DNA of 6,434 bases from Methylococcaceae bacterium UBA659 (GTDB lineage Bacteria > Pseudomonadota > Gammaproteobacteria > Methylococcales > Methylomonadaceae): positions 1 through 6,434 of the forward strand of contig DBNZ01000007.1 in NCBI GenBank assembly GCA_002299495.1, written 5' to 3'. The notes below the pieces were generated by a model, which saw only the letters and a list, made by a program, of their open reading frames with translations, was not told the DNA's origin and searched no databases. Shown here in pieces: positions 1-5,999 of this stretch. Numbering within the stretch: position 1 is the first letter of the stretch; every line of letters begins with the position of its first letter. The position numbers and the translations under genes were made by a program.

Positions 1-2231
1 TCGGTATCCAGATAATTGGATTCAAAAAATTCACCACCGATATAGCTCTCCACCGTGCACAGGCCCAACTTGCCCATGGTTTTCATCAACGATTTTTCCG
101 CGCCTTTTTGGAATTTGTCCAACGCCTTTTGTTGGTCGGCAAGGCCTAGATAATGGCTGATGACGCGGTTATGGACGCTGATCGGGCAGATCGCCGACGC
201 GCCAAAGCCCAAAATGGTGGCGATGTCATGCGGGCTGGCGGCCTGGCCGGTTTCGGCAATCAGCGAGGAGTTGAAGCGCAGCCCGGTTTTGACCAAGCGT
301 TGGTTGGCGGCGGCAACCATCAACAAGGCGGGGATCGCCGCTTGCTCGGTGTTGAGGTTGATATCGCTGAGGATAATGATGCCGATATTGTCGCGGGCCG
401 CCTGTTCGACTTGCTCACAGACCGCCAACAGCGCCGCTTCCAAAGCGTCTTCATTGGCCTTGGCATCGTTAAAATGGGGCTGGTACAGAAAATCCAGGGT
501 TCGGGTGCTGACCGCCGTTTGCCGACGGATCCGATCCAACTGGGTGCGTTGCAAGATCGGCGTCTCGATCATCAATTGCTTGCTGACCTCGTCCGAGAAA
601 GTCGGTTTGGCGCCTAAAGCCACGCGCAGGCTCATGCCGTCACTTTCGCGGATGGAATCGAGCGGAGGGTTCGTCACTTGGGCGAAGCGTTGGCTAAAGT
701 AGCGCGACATGCCGCCTTCGGCGCTGGATAGGGCGTTAGTCGCAACGCCATAACCCATCGCCGAAACTTTTTCCGCGCCAGTGACCAAGATTGGGTCAAG
801 CAGGAACTTAAAGCTTTCTTGGTTTAACGAGTAGGCCGTATGCCGCTGGTCGATATTGAAGCCATGTCTGGTGCTTATTTCAGACAAATCCACTGCGGGC
901 AATTCCGTGATATGGAGACAACGCTGCTTTAACAAGGCCGCATAGTCTTTTTCATGGGCCAACCGCTCCATCACTTGGTGGTTGTGGTAAGACTCACCGG
1001 TGCCGTGGTCAAAATACAGCATGCCGCCGGCTTCGATGCGGCCGCGTTTGAGCACATCCTTAGGTGGGAAATCAATTTGCCCGGCTTCGGACATCACCGC
1101 CAGATAATCCGGCGTTTCCACCGAGCGCAACGGCCGCAAGCCTAACCGGTCAAGGCGGGCGCCAACACGGATGCCATCACTGAAAATCAACGCGGCCGGG
1201 CCGTCATTTTTCTCTTCATACAAGCTGAAATATTCCAGCATAGCGCGGACGGCGGGCGATAAGGTGGTGTCGTTCTCCCAAGCCGGCGGCATCATGGCCA
1301 ATACGGCAGTGACAATATCCAGGTTGTCCTCGTTGATGCGGCGGGTCAGGGTTTGGTCTAAACGACCCGAATCCGACTGCCCGCAAGGGAACACGATATG
1401 CTTGTTGTGTTGCCGGGCGATGGCGCTTTCACTTAAGCGGTTTTTCTTATCCGTGTTCAACTCGCCGTTGTGTGCCATGTACCGGAACGGCTGCGCCATC
1501 ATGGTCGCCGGCGCGGTGTTGGTGGAAAAGCGGGTATGGAAAAACAACGTATTGATTTCGTGGTACGGATCGGACAAGTCGGTGAAATAAGGGATCACTT
1601 CGCCAGAATTCAGGCGGCCTTTGTAAACCTGGGTGCGCGAACTCATGGACAAGGGATAAAAACCGGTCAATTCTGCCAACGCAAAACCTTCGCTTTCAAT
1701 GTTCAGCAAGGTGGCCTGGATGTGTTTTTCAAAGGCGTCGTGGCTGGCGTCCAGCAAACGCTCCGGACGTCCAAACACACATTGCTTGATCGGCGACTGG
1801 GCTTTTTGGGCTGCAGGGTTAATGACCGATTTGTTTACCGGCACATCACGCCAAAGCAGCAACGGCAGCCCCGCCTTGGCCAGATGCTTTTCCACCAGTT
1901 CCTTAGCGGCGGTATCGTGACGACTATGGTCTTCAGGAAAAAAGAAATTGGCCACGCCGAATTGGCCTAATTCCAGGCCGGGCATGCCGGTGATGTTACG
2001 GAAAAATGTCCGCGACAGGTCAATGTTGACCCCTGCGCCATCGCCAATGCCTTCGGCGCTCATGCCGCCACGATGCGGTATGGTGCATAGGGCTTCGTGG
2101 GTGAGGGCCAAAAGCTCGTGGCTTTGGACACTGCGCTTGTGGGTAATAAATCCCACGCCACAACTGTCTTGGGATTGGTCGGCGTCGTAGAGCATCAGTT
2201 CTTTACTATTAAATCGGGAATTATTTTTCAT
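1..2231 (-). CDS. gltB: Glutamate synthase large subunit, N-terminal half (partial, runs off left edge)
   Basis: Large (alpha) subunit of cytoplasmic glutamate synthase, which turns glutamine plus 2-oxoglutarate into two glutamates for ammonia assimilation. I translated the minus strand by hand: it is open without a stop for 743 codons to the window edge, about half the usual 1,500 residues. The class-II glutamine amidotransferase domain starts at Cys24 (DSCGVGFITH), so a 23-residue propeptide is presumably removed to expose the catalytic Cys. HTRFSTNT (232-239) supplies the substrate-binding Arg, and AQPFRYMAHNGELNT (246-260) contains the oxyanion Asn-Gly. GQSDSGRLD (284-292) and a PPAW motif follow. 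The central domain includes FAQVTNPPLD (516-525). The FMN/iron-sulfur and glutamate-synthesis domains lie outside the window. The ATG at 2231 is chosen because an in-frame stop lies closely upstream; its Shine-Dalgarno is weak. A gltD partner cannot be seen here. Confidence 0.95.
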   Translation of the reverse strand, partial: MKNNSRFNSKELMLYDADQSQDSCGVGFITHKRSVQSHELLALTHEALCTIPHRGGMSAEGIGDGAGVNIDLSRTFFRNITGMPGLELGQFGVANFFFPEDHSRHDTAAKELVEKHLAKAGLPLLLWRDVPVNKSVINPAAQKAQSPIKQCVFGRPERLLDASHDAFEKHIQATLLNIESEGFALAELTGFYPLSMSSRTQVYKGRLNSGEVIPYFTDLSDPYHEINTLFFHTRFSTNTAPATMMAQPFRYMAHNGELNTDKKNRLSESAIARQHNKHIVFPCGQSDSGRLDQTLTRRINEDNLDIVTAVLAMMPPAWENDTTLSPAVRAMLEYFSLYEEKNDGPAALIFSDGIRVGARLDRLGLRPLRSVETPDYLAVMSEAGQIDFPPKDVLKRGRIEAGGMLYFDHGTGESYHNHQVMERLAHEKDYAALLKQRCLHITELPAVDLSEISTRHGFNIDQRHTAYSLNQESFKFLLDPILVTGAEKVSAMGYGVATNALSSAEGGMSRYFSQRFAQVTNPPLDSIRESDGMSLRVALGAKPTFSDEVSKQLMIETPILQRTQLDRIRRQTAVSTRTLDFLYQPHFNDAKANEDALEAALLAVCEQVEQAARDNIGIIILSDINLNTEQAAIPALLMVAAANQRLVKTGLRFNSSLIAETGQAASPHDIATILGFGASAICPISVHNRVISHYLGLADQQKALDKFQKGAEKSLMKTMGKLGLCTVESYIGGEFFESNYLDT

Positions 2232-2297
2232 TGGAATCCAGCCCGTTTCTTGCTGTTTTTTAAGCTAGGCTCGATGCATCCAAACGGTGGTTAACCC

Positions 2298-2340
2298 TAA
2301 GGCAAGAGCATTGCCTATTTGAATTTAAAAGGAAGCCTTA
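2298..2340 (-). promoter_or_regulatory. Inverted repeats in the gltB leader
   Basis: AGGCAA (2300-2305) and TTGCCT (2311-2316) form a perfect 6-bp stem with a 5-nt loop. TAAGGC (2298-2303) is also complementary to GCCTTA (2335-2340), so the two pairings share bases and exclude each other. Both lie between the predicted gltB promoter and its ATG. There is no U-run after either, so neither is a clear terminator. A regulatory role is inference only, and stems this short can occur by chance. Confidence 0.25.
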
Positions 2341-2361
2341 TGACTTGGGTGAAACCTGCAA

Positions 2362-2390
2362 ATTATATGCTAAGCGCGTAGCCATGTCAT
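2362..2390 (-). promoter_or_regulatory. Sigma70-type promoter for gltB
   Basis: Read on the minus strand, ATGACA (2385-2390, five of six matches to the -35 consensus) is followed after exactly 17 bp by a perfect TATAAT (2362-2367). It points towards gltB. The predicted start is near 2355, giving an untranslated leader of about 124 nt. This is sequence matching only; no transcript data are available. Confidence 0.65.
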
Positions 2391-2441
2391 GTTATGTGTT
2401 AGTATTCATCTAAAATTAAGATTACTTTATGGCCGTTTAAT

Positions 2442-3659
2442 ATGAAAGAACTTTTTGACATTGTCATTGTGGGTGGCGGCATGGTGGGCGCAACCGTGGC
2501 TTGCGCGCTAGGCGGCGGCCCGTTAAAAATAGCGGTGATTGAACAATCCCCGCCGCCGCCCTTCAGCGCTGAACAGCCCTATGACCTTCGGGTATCGGCC
2601 TTAAGCATCGCCGCAAAAAATATTTTGGCGGCCATTGGAGCCTGGCAAGGAATCGTCGACAAAAGACTCTGCCCTTTCCGCAGGATGCGGGTTTGGGAAA
2701 CGGCGGGCGACACCGAATTTTGTAGCGATGACATCAATTACCCTGAATTGGGCTATATCGTCGAGAATCGGGTCACGCAACTGGCTCTTTTGGAGCGGTT
2801 GCGAGCATTTGCCCATATCGAGTTGGTTTGCCCGGCGACCATCAAACAGGTCAATTACCATTTGGGCCAACGGGTCGAAGTGGCGCTTGACAACGGCCGG
2901 CTGCTGTCGGCACGTCTGTTAGTGGCCGCCGATGGCGGGCCATCGAAAGTCCGCCAAGCGGTGGGTTTAGGCGTGACCAGCTGGGACTACCAGCAACATG
3001 CCTTGGTTATCTGTGTCGAGACCGCTTACGGGCAACAAGACATCACTTGGCAGCGTTTCGTCCCTTCCGGGCCGCAGGCGTTTTTGCCGTTGCCGGGGCA
3101 TCATGGCTCGCTGGTTTGGTACCACTCGCCGGATGAGATCAAACGCCTACAAGAGTTGCCGTTTGCGGCATTAAAACAGGAATTGAGCCATGCCTTCCCG
3201 GACTGTTTAGGTCCCGTAGAAAAGATTCTGGGCGTATCCAGCTTTCCGCTACGGCGCCAACATGCCCAAAAATACGTCAAACATGGCGTGGCCTTAGTCG
3301 GCGACGCCGCCCACACCATCAACCCATTGGCGGGGCAAGGCGTCAATATTGGCCTGTTGGACGCCGCCGCCCTAGCCGAAGTGATCCTCGAAGCAGAAAA
3401 CAAAGGCCAAGACATTGCCGATGAAAAGGTCTTAAAACGCTACGAAAACATGCGCCGTATGGAGAACCTGAAAATGATGACGGCCATGGATGTGTTCTAC
3501 CAGGTGTTCAGCAATGACATCCTGCCGGTCAAGGTCATCCGCAACGTCGGCTTAGGCTTAGCGGAACGCATCTTCCCGGCCAAGCACCTAGTCATGCGCC
3601 ATGCGATGGGCCTTGTAGGAAGCTTGCCCAAACTGGCCCGGGGCGCACCGCTGGTTTGA
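2442..3659 (+). CDS. UbiH/UbiF/UbiI-family FAD-dependent ubiquinone biosynthesis hydroxylase
   Basis: Flavoprotein monooxygenase of 405 residues, the normal family length, which hydroxylates the aromatic ring of a ubiquinone precursor in the cytoplasm or at the inner membrane. The Rossmann FAD motif IVGGGMVGA is at 9-17, the family DG motif AADGGPSKVR at 162-171, and the second FAD-binding GD motif LVGDAAHTINPLAGQG at 285-300. ITWQRFVPSGPQAFLPL (201-217) and MDVFYQVFSN (349-358) closely resemble my recollection of E. coli UbiF, which acts at C6. WDYQQHALV (181-189) and the C-terminal end look more like UbiI, which acts at C5. Ring position is therefore not decided and I give no symbol. The ATG at 2442 places the FAD motif at the usual distance from the N-terminus; no clear Shine-Dalgarno precedes it. 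It diverges from gltB and stands alone, since the next plus-strand gene is a remnant. Confidence 0.9.
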   Translation: MKELFDIVIVGGGMVGATVACALGGGPLKIAVIEQSPPPPFSAEQPYDLRVSALSIAAKNILAAIGAWQGIVDKRLCPFRRMRVWETAGDTEFCSDDINYPELGYIVENRVTQLALLERLRAFAHIELVCPATIKQVNYHLGQRVEVALDNGRLLSARLLVAADGGPSKVRQAVGLGVTSWDYQQHALVICVETAYGQQDITWQRFVPSGPQAFLPLPGHHGSLVWYHSPDEIKRLQELPFAALKQELSHAFPDCLGPVEKILGVSSFPLRRQHAQKYVKHGVALVGDAAHTINPLAGQGVNIGLLDAAALAEVILEAENKGQDIADEKVLKRYENMRRMENLKMMTAMDVFYQVFSNDILPVKVIRNVGLGLAERIFPAKHLVMRHAMGLVGSLPKLARGAPLV

Positions 3660-3721
3660 GCGGCAATGCCGCCCCGGCTTAGCCACGGTTAACAGGAACG
3701 AAGTCCGCTGCGCGAAAGACC

Positions 3722-3960
3722 CTAGCCGACCAATTTACCACCAGCCCGCTTTTTGATACGCACCCACCCCGTTTTCCCGATGATATAACCGGCCACCGCC
3801 TGCTCTAGCTCGGTTTTATTGGACTGGTGCAAATCCGAAAAAACCGTATCCAGCGCATAAAGTTTGAAAACATACCCGTGCCTGCCAACGGGCGGAACAT
3901 GGGCCGCGGTAACCGGTTTCTTGCCAATCATTTCTGCCTTCCAAAGTGTTGTTGAGTGTG
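3722..3960 (-). pseudogene. PEBP (YbhB/YbcL, Raf-kinase-inhibitor-like) C-terminal remnant, frameshifted
   Basis: The C-terminal half of a phosphatidylethanolamine-binding-protein family gene; members are usually about 150-190 residues. Two minus-strand frames together give the family signature. The upstream frame reads LEGRNDWQETGYRGPC and the downstream frame reads PPVGRHGYVFKLYALD, matching the family pattern ND..TGY.GPCPP.G.H.Y.F.LYALD. The second frame continues through a typical C-terminal stretch to a TAG at 3722-3724. The switch is at 3896-3897, where removing one base of an AA pair restores GPCPPVG. The N-terminal half, including the ligand pocket, is absent: similarity stops near 3945-3960, where the opposite-strand yhdP remnant begins. 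That boundary is approximate. A 69-residue open frame starting at 3931 exists, but it lacks the fold's core and should not be called a functional protein. Confidence 0.75.
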
Positions 3961-4026
3961 GAACCAGGTTTTGGGAAGTTGTTAGGGCTAGTGGCGATGG
4001 CGCAATGGCACAAAAGGTTACAGTTG

Positions 4027-4034
4027 GATTTTCG
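4027..4034. repeat. Target site duplication, left copy
   Basis: GATTTTCG immediately left of the MITE, identical to 4187-4194. It encodes part of the LDFR motif of yhdP. The bases outside the match differ at both ends, so the duplication is exactly 8 bp. Confidence 0.8.
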
Positions 4035-4055
4035 GGTAATCCCTACAAATCAATG
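4035..4055 (+). repeat. MITE left terminal inverted repeat
   Basis: Begins GGTAATCCCTACAAATCAA. It matches the reverse complement of 4166-4186 at 16 of 21 positions, with an uninterrupted 10-base core TCCCTACAAA. Confidence 0.75.
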
Positions 4056-4076
4056 CAGGTAAATAAAATCAAGGGG

Positions 4077-4104
4077 TTGCAGTAATTATTTTTGCCTTTA
4101 TGAT
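4077..4104 (+). promoter_or_regulatory. Possible outward promoter inside the MITE
   Basis: TTGCAG (4077-4082, only three of six matches to the -35 consensus) is followed after 16 bp by TATGAT (4099-4104, five of six matches to the -10). It points towards nit, bamC and tldD, which may have lost their original upstream promoter with the body of yhdP. The weak -35 and AT-rich setting make a chance match quite possible. Confidence 0.25.
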
Positions 4105-4165
4105 TTTCATACACACTGCAAATCAAGGGGGTACAAAACACAATTCACACAATATGGATCAACTG

Positions 4166-4186
4166 CATCAGTTTGTAGGGACTGCC
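4166..4186 (-). repeat. MITE right terminal inverted repeat
   Basis: On the minus strand it begins GGCAGTCCCTACAAACTGA, the inverted counterpart of 4035-4055. It abuts the right target duplication directly. Confidence 0.75.
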
Positions 4187-4194
4187 GATTTTCG
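4187..4194. repeat. Target site duplication, right copy
   Basis: GATTTTCG immediately right of the MITE, in the yhdP reading frame and continuing into codons for DIFEDG. It is a perfect copy of 4027-4034, which suggests the insertion is not very old. Confidence 0.8.
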
Positions 4195-4571
4195 CGATAT
4201 TTTTGAAGATGGGCTCAGTTTTAACACCATTAAAGGCAACTTCAGACTCAATAAGGGCGTCGCGGATAGCGATAATTTAGTAGTTGACGCCATACCCGCA
4301 AAAATCAGCCTCACGGGCAATGTAGACTTGACCAATAAAACCTTGGATCAGCTTGTCCGGGTCATTCCCAAAAGTGCCGATGCCGTCCCTATAGTTGGTA
4401 CAATTATCAACACCGTAGTGGACATGGCAAGCCGCACCCTGACCGGAAAAAGTAGGGTAGTTGGAAGAACTTACGCATTGTCCCTACACCTAAGACTTGG
4501 GACACATGGACCGATCTCCCCTCGATCCCTTTAAACATAATCAAAAACAACCCATAACATCAAGATCGTTT

Positions 4572-5390
4572 ATGCACAAATGCGCCGCCATCCAAATGGT
4601 CTCAAGCCCAAGCATTAGCTCCAACTTAATCACTGCCGGACAGCTCATCAAAGCAGCCGTCGATGCTGGCGCCAAATTGGTGGCTTTGCCAGAAAATTTC
4701 GCCCTGATGGGCCATCATGAGAGGGATAAGGTGGCCGTTAAGGAACCCGATGGACATGGTCCCATACAAGATTTTCTGGCTGACGTGGCCAATAAATATT
4801 CCACTTGGGTAGTGGGGGGAACCATACCCATAGCGGCCGATGACCCGGGCAAAGTACGCGCCAGTTGTCTGGTGTTTGACGATCAAGGCAAACGGGTAGC
4901 CCGCTACGATAAAGTCCATTTGTTTGATGTCAACGTACCCGAAACAGACGAAATCTACCGCGAATCAGATACCATTGAAGCCGGCGACACCCCCCGGGTG
5001 ATTGACACCCCATTCGGTAAACTCGGCCTCGCCGTTTGTTATGACTTACGCTTCCCTGAATTCTTTCGCAAAATGGGTAGGCTAGGCGCTGAAATTATGG
5101 TAATCCCGTCAGCGTTCACCGCCGAAACCGGAGCCGTGCATTGGGAATTGTTACTTCGGACCCGAGCCGTTGAAAACTTATGCTATGTTATCGCCCCGAA
5201 TCAAGGCGGTTTTCATATGAATGGCCGCCGTACTTTTGGCCATTCTATGATTATTGACCCGTGGGGCGTGGTTTTGGACTGCTATAAGACTGGGGGCGGT
5301 TTTGTCATGGCCGAAATCAACCATGAACGTTTGACAAAAGTCCGCACCCACTTCCCAGTCTTGGCGCACCGCCGTTTTCATTGTGAATAA
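4572..5390 (+). CDS. Nit-family carbon-nitrogen hydrolase (probable deaminated glutathione amidase)
   Basis: Nitrilase-superfamily amidase of 272 residues, the expected single-domain length, acting in the cytoplasm. The catalytic Glu-Lys-Cys triad is complete: Glu41 in LPENFALMG, Lys114 in RYDKVHLFDV, and Cys156 in GLAVCYDLRFPE. The supporting motif HWELLLRTRAVEN (190-202) and a C-terminal GHSMIIDPWG segment are also present. DKVHLFDV is typical of the Nit1/YbeM branch, whose members remove the amide from deaminated glutathione as metabolite repair; substrate specificity here is inferred. I chose the ATG at 4572 because AAIQM then falls at the usual N-terminal beta strand. An upstream ATG at 4497 would only add decayed yhdP sequence. 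The gene lies 14 nt after the yhdP remnant and its stop is 4 nt before the bamC-like ATG, so it is probably cotranscribed with bamC and tldD. Confidence 0.9.
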   Translation: MHKCAAIQMVSSPSISSNLITAGQLIKAAVDAGAKLVALPENFALMGHHERDKVAVKEPDGHGPIQDFLADVANKYSTWVVGGTIPIAADDPGKVRASCLVFDDQGKRVARYDKVHLFDVNVPETDEIYRESDTIEAGDTPRVIDTPFGKLGLAVCYDLRFPEFFRKMGRLGAEIMVIPSAFTAETGAVHWELLLRTRAVENLCYVIAPNQGGFHMNGRRTFGHSMIIDPWGVVLDCYKTGGGFVMAEINHERLTKVRTHFPVLAHRRFHCE

Positions 5391-5394
5391 AACC

Positions 5395-5976
5395 ATGTAT
5401 AGGGTTCTCATATTATTCGTATCCGTATCCGGCCTGTTCGCTTGCAGTTCAAACGATAGCCGTTATCGCGATACCCAAATGCTGGAACGTCCGCCCACGT
5501 TACCCATCACCAAACGAGACGAAGCCCTTGAATGTTGTATCGACGACGCCATTCTCCCTCAAAAAAGCAATGAACCTGGCCTTGGCGACAAGGTTTCATT
5601 GATCCCGTCCAAACCTATGACTATAAAAATCAAGCAACCTTTTGAGACTGCATGGAACAACGTTGGATTGGCCCTTGCCCAAAGTGACATAAAAATAACC
5701 GACCAAGAACGAAAACAAGGCATTTACTATGTCGCCTATAAACCAAAAACTCTTTTTGGCGATTGGTTGAGCGGCTCAAAAAAAGACGTCATCTACCAAC
5801 TAAATGTCACCGCTGAAGGCAATGAAACCAAGGTAAGCTGCGCCTTAGGCAACACCGCCGAACAAACAGGCACGGAATTTCAATTTGAATCTGACCTGGA
5901 AGAAGCCCAGGCTGATGCCGAAGATTTGCTGTATCGACTATACGAAACATTACGCGACGACCTCGTCAATCACTAA
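5395..5976 (+). CDS. bamC: BamC/NlpB-like outer membrane lipoprotein (short form)
   Basis: Probable accessory lipoprotein of the BAM complex, which inserts beta-barrel proteins into the outer membrane. From the ATG at 5395 it has 193 residues. A hydrophobic signal peptide ends in a lipobox-like LFAC with acylated Cys17. Then comes CSSNDSRYRDTQMLERPP, closely resembling the N-terminal BamD-binding stretch of BamC. A single C-terminal domain starts near 78, and its segments PFETAWNNVGLAL, ITDQERKQG and YYVAYKP parallel the BamC helix-grip fold. E. coli BamC is about 344 residues with two such domains, so one appears to be missing. A GTG at 5383 overlapping the nit stop would add four residues (MNKT) and give a more typical charged N-terminus; neither start has a clear Shine-Dalgarno. 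Tight spacing suggests translational coupling to nit. Its place between nit and tldD, not beside dapA, is unusual. Confidence 0.75.
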   Translation: MYRVLILFVSVSGLFACSSNDSRYRDTQMLERPPTLPITKRDEALECCIDDAILPQKSNEPGLGDKVSLIPSKPMTIKIKQPFETAWNNVGLALAQSDIKITDQERKQGIYYVAYKPKTLFGDWLSGSKKDVIYQLNVTAEGNETKVSCALGNTAEQTGTEFQFESDLEEAQADAEDLLYRLYETLRDDLVNH

Positions 5977-5999
5977 ACCAGAACACCCTAACAAAGCCA

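Larger units (their letters stand above)
4035..4186. mobile_element. MITE-like 152-bp non-autonomous insertion in yhdP
   Basis: A 152-bp AT-rich insertion bounded by imperfect terminal inverted repeats (16 of 21 positions identical, sharing the core TCCCTACAAA) and flanked by a perfect 8-bp duplication, GATTTTCG. It encodes no transposase and has no open frame of its own. Deleting it with one duplication copy (160 bp) rejoins codons LQLDF and RDIFEDG in a single frame, which recreates the YhdP motif LDFRDIF. Internally AAATCAAGGGG occurs twice as a direct repeat (4066-4076, 4120-4130), and TTGCAG (4077-4082) is complementary to CTGCAA (4116-4121). An 8-bp duplication is compatible with several IS families (for example IS1595, IS6, ISL3, IS66). 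I cannot name the parent element. Confidence 0.8.
3934..4557 (+). pseudogene. yhdP: yhdP 3' remnant (AsmA-like envelope protein), interrupted by a MITE
   Basis: Intact YhdP is an envelope-spanning AsmA-like protein of about 1,200-1,300 residues implicated in phospholipid transport to the outer membrane. Only about 150 codons of its C-terminus remain. Segment one, from 3934, contains LLSVEPGFGKLLGL and ends at LQLDFR near 4035. Segment two resumes at 4187 with DFRDIFEDGLSFNTIKGNF and continues through IPAKISLTGNVDL to TLTGK near 4450. Between them is a 152-bp insertion. The tail moves to another frame, GSWKNLRIVP from 4456, ending at TAA 4555-4557. This points to a frameshifting deletion near 4450-4456, because roughly a dozen residues normally separate these motifs. 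A stop (TAA 3910-3912) precedes segment one and the first thousand or so codons are gone. The remnant lies 14 nt before nit, where yhdP sits in pseudomonads. Identification rests on remembered motifs, but they occur in the expected order. Confidence 0.8.

Noticed and set aside
153..2294. Several plus-strand open frames opposite gltB
   Set aside because: They are antisense shadows of a continuous, strongly recognisable GltB reading frame, and none shows a family motif.
2391..2441. Plus-strand promoter for the ubiquinone hydroxylase
   Set aside because: AT-rich -10-like hexamers (for example TAAAAT at 2411-2416) are present, but none has a convincing -35 at suitable spacing.
3101..3415. Minus-strand open frame inside the ubiquinone hydroxylase gene
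   Set aside because: It lies wholly within a well-supported gene on the other strand and has no recognisable domain.
3660..3672. GCGGC-AAT-GCCGC hairpin directly after the ubiquinone hydroxylase stop, as a terminator
   Set aside because: The stem is only 5 bp with a 3-nt loop and no T-run follows, so it does not meet the pattern of an intrinsic terminator.
3864..4085. Plus-strand 73-codon open frame across the PEBP/yhdP junction
   Set aside because: It is antisense to the PEBP remnant, in a different frame from the yhdP motif segment, and ends in the MITE. It has no family motif.
4384..4394. GTCCCTATAGT inside the yhdP remnant as another MITE end
   Set aside because: It encodes part of the expected AVPIVG coding sequence, and there is no partner repeat or duplication.
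4497..4571. Upstream start for nit adding 25 residues
   Set aside because: The added residues are polar, overlap the decayed yhdP tail, and precede the normal N-terminal beta strand of the nitrilase fold.
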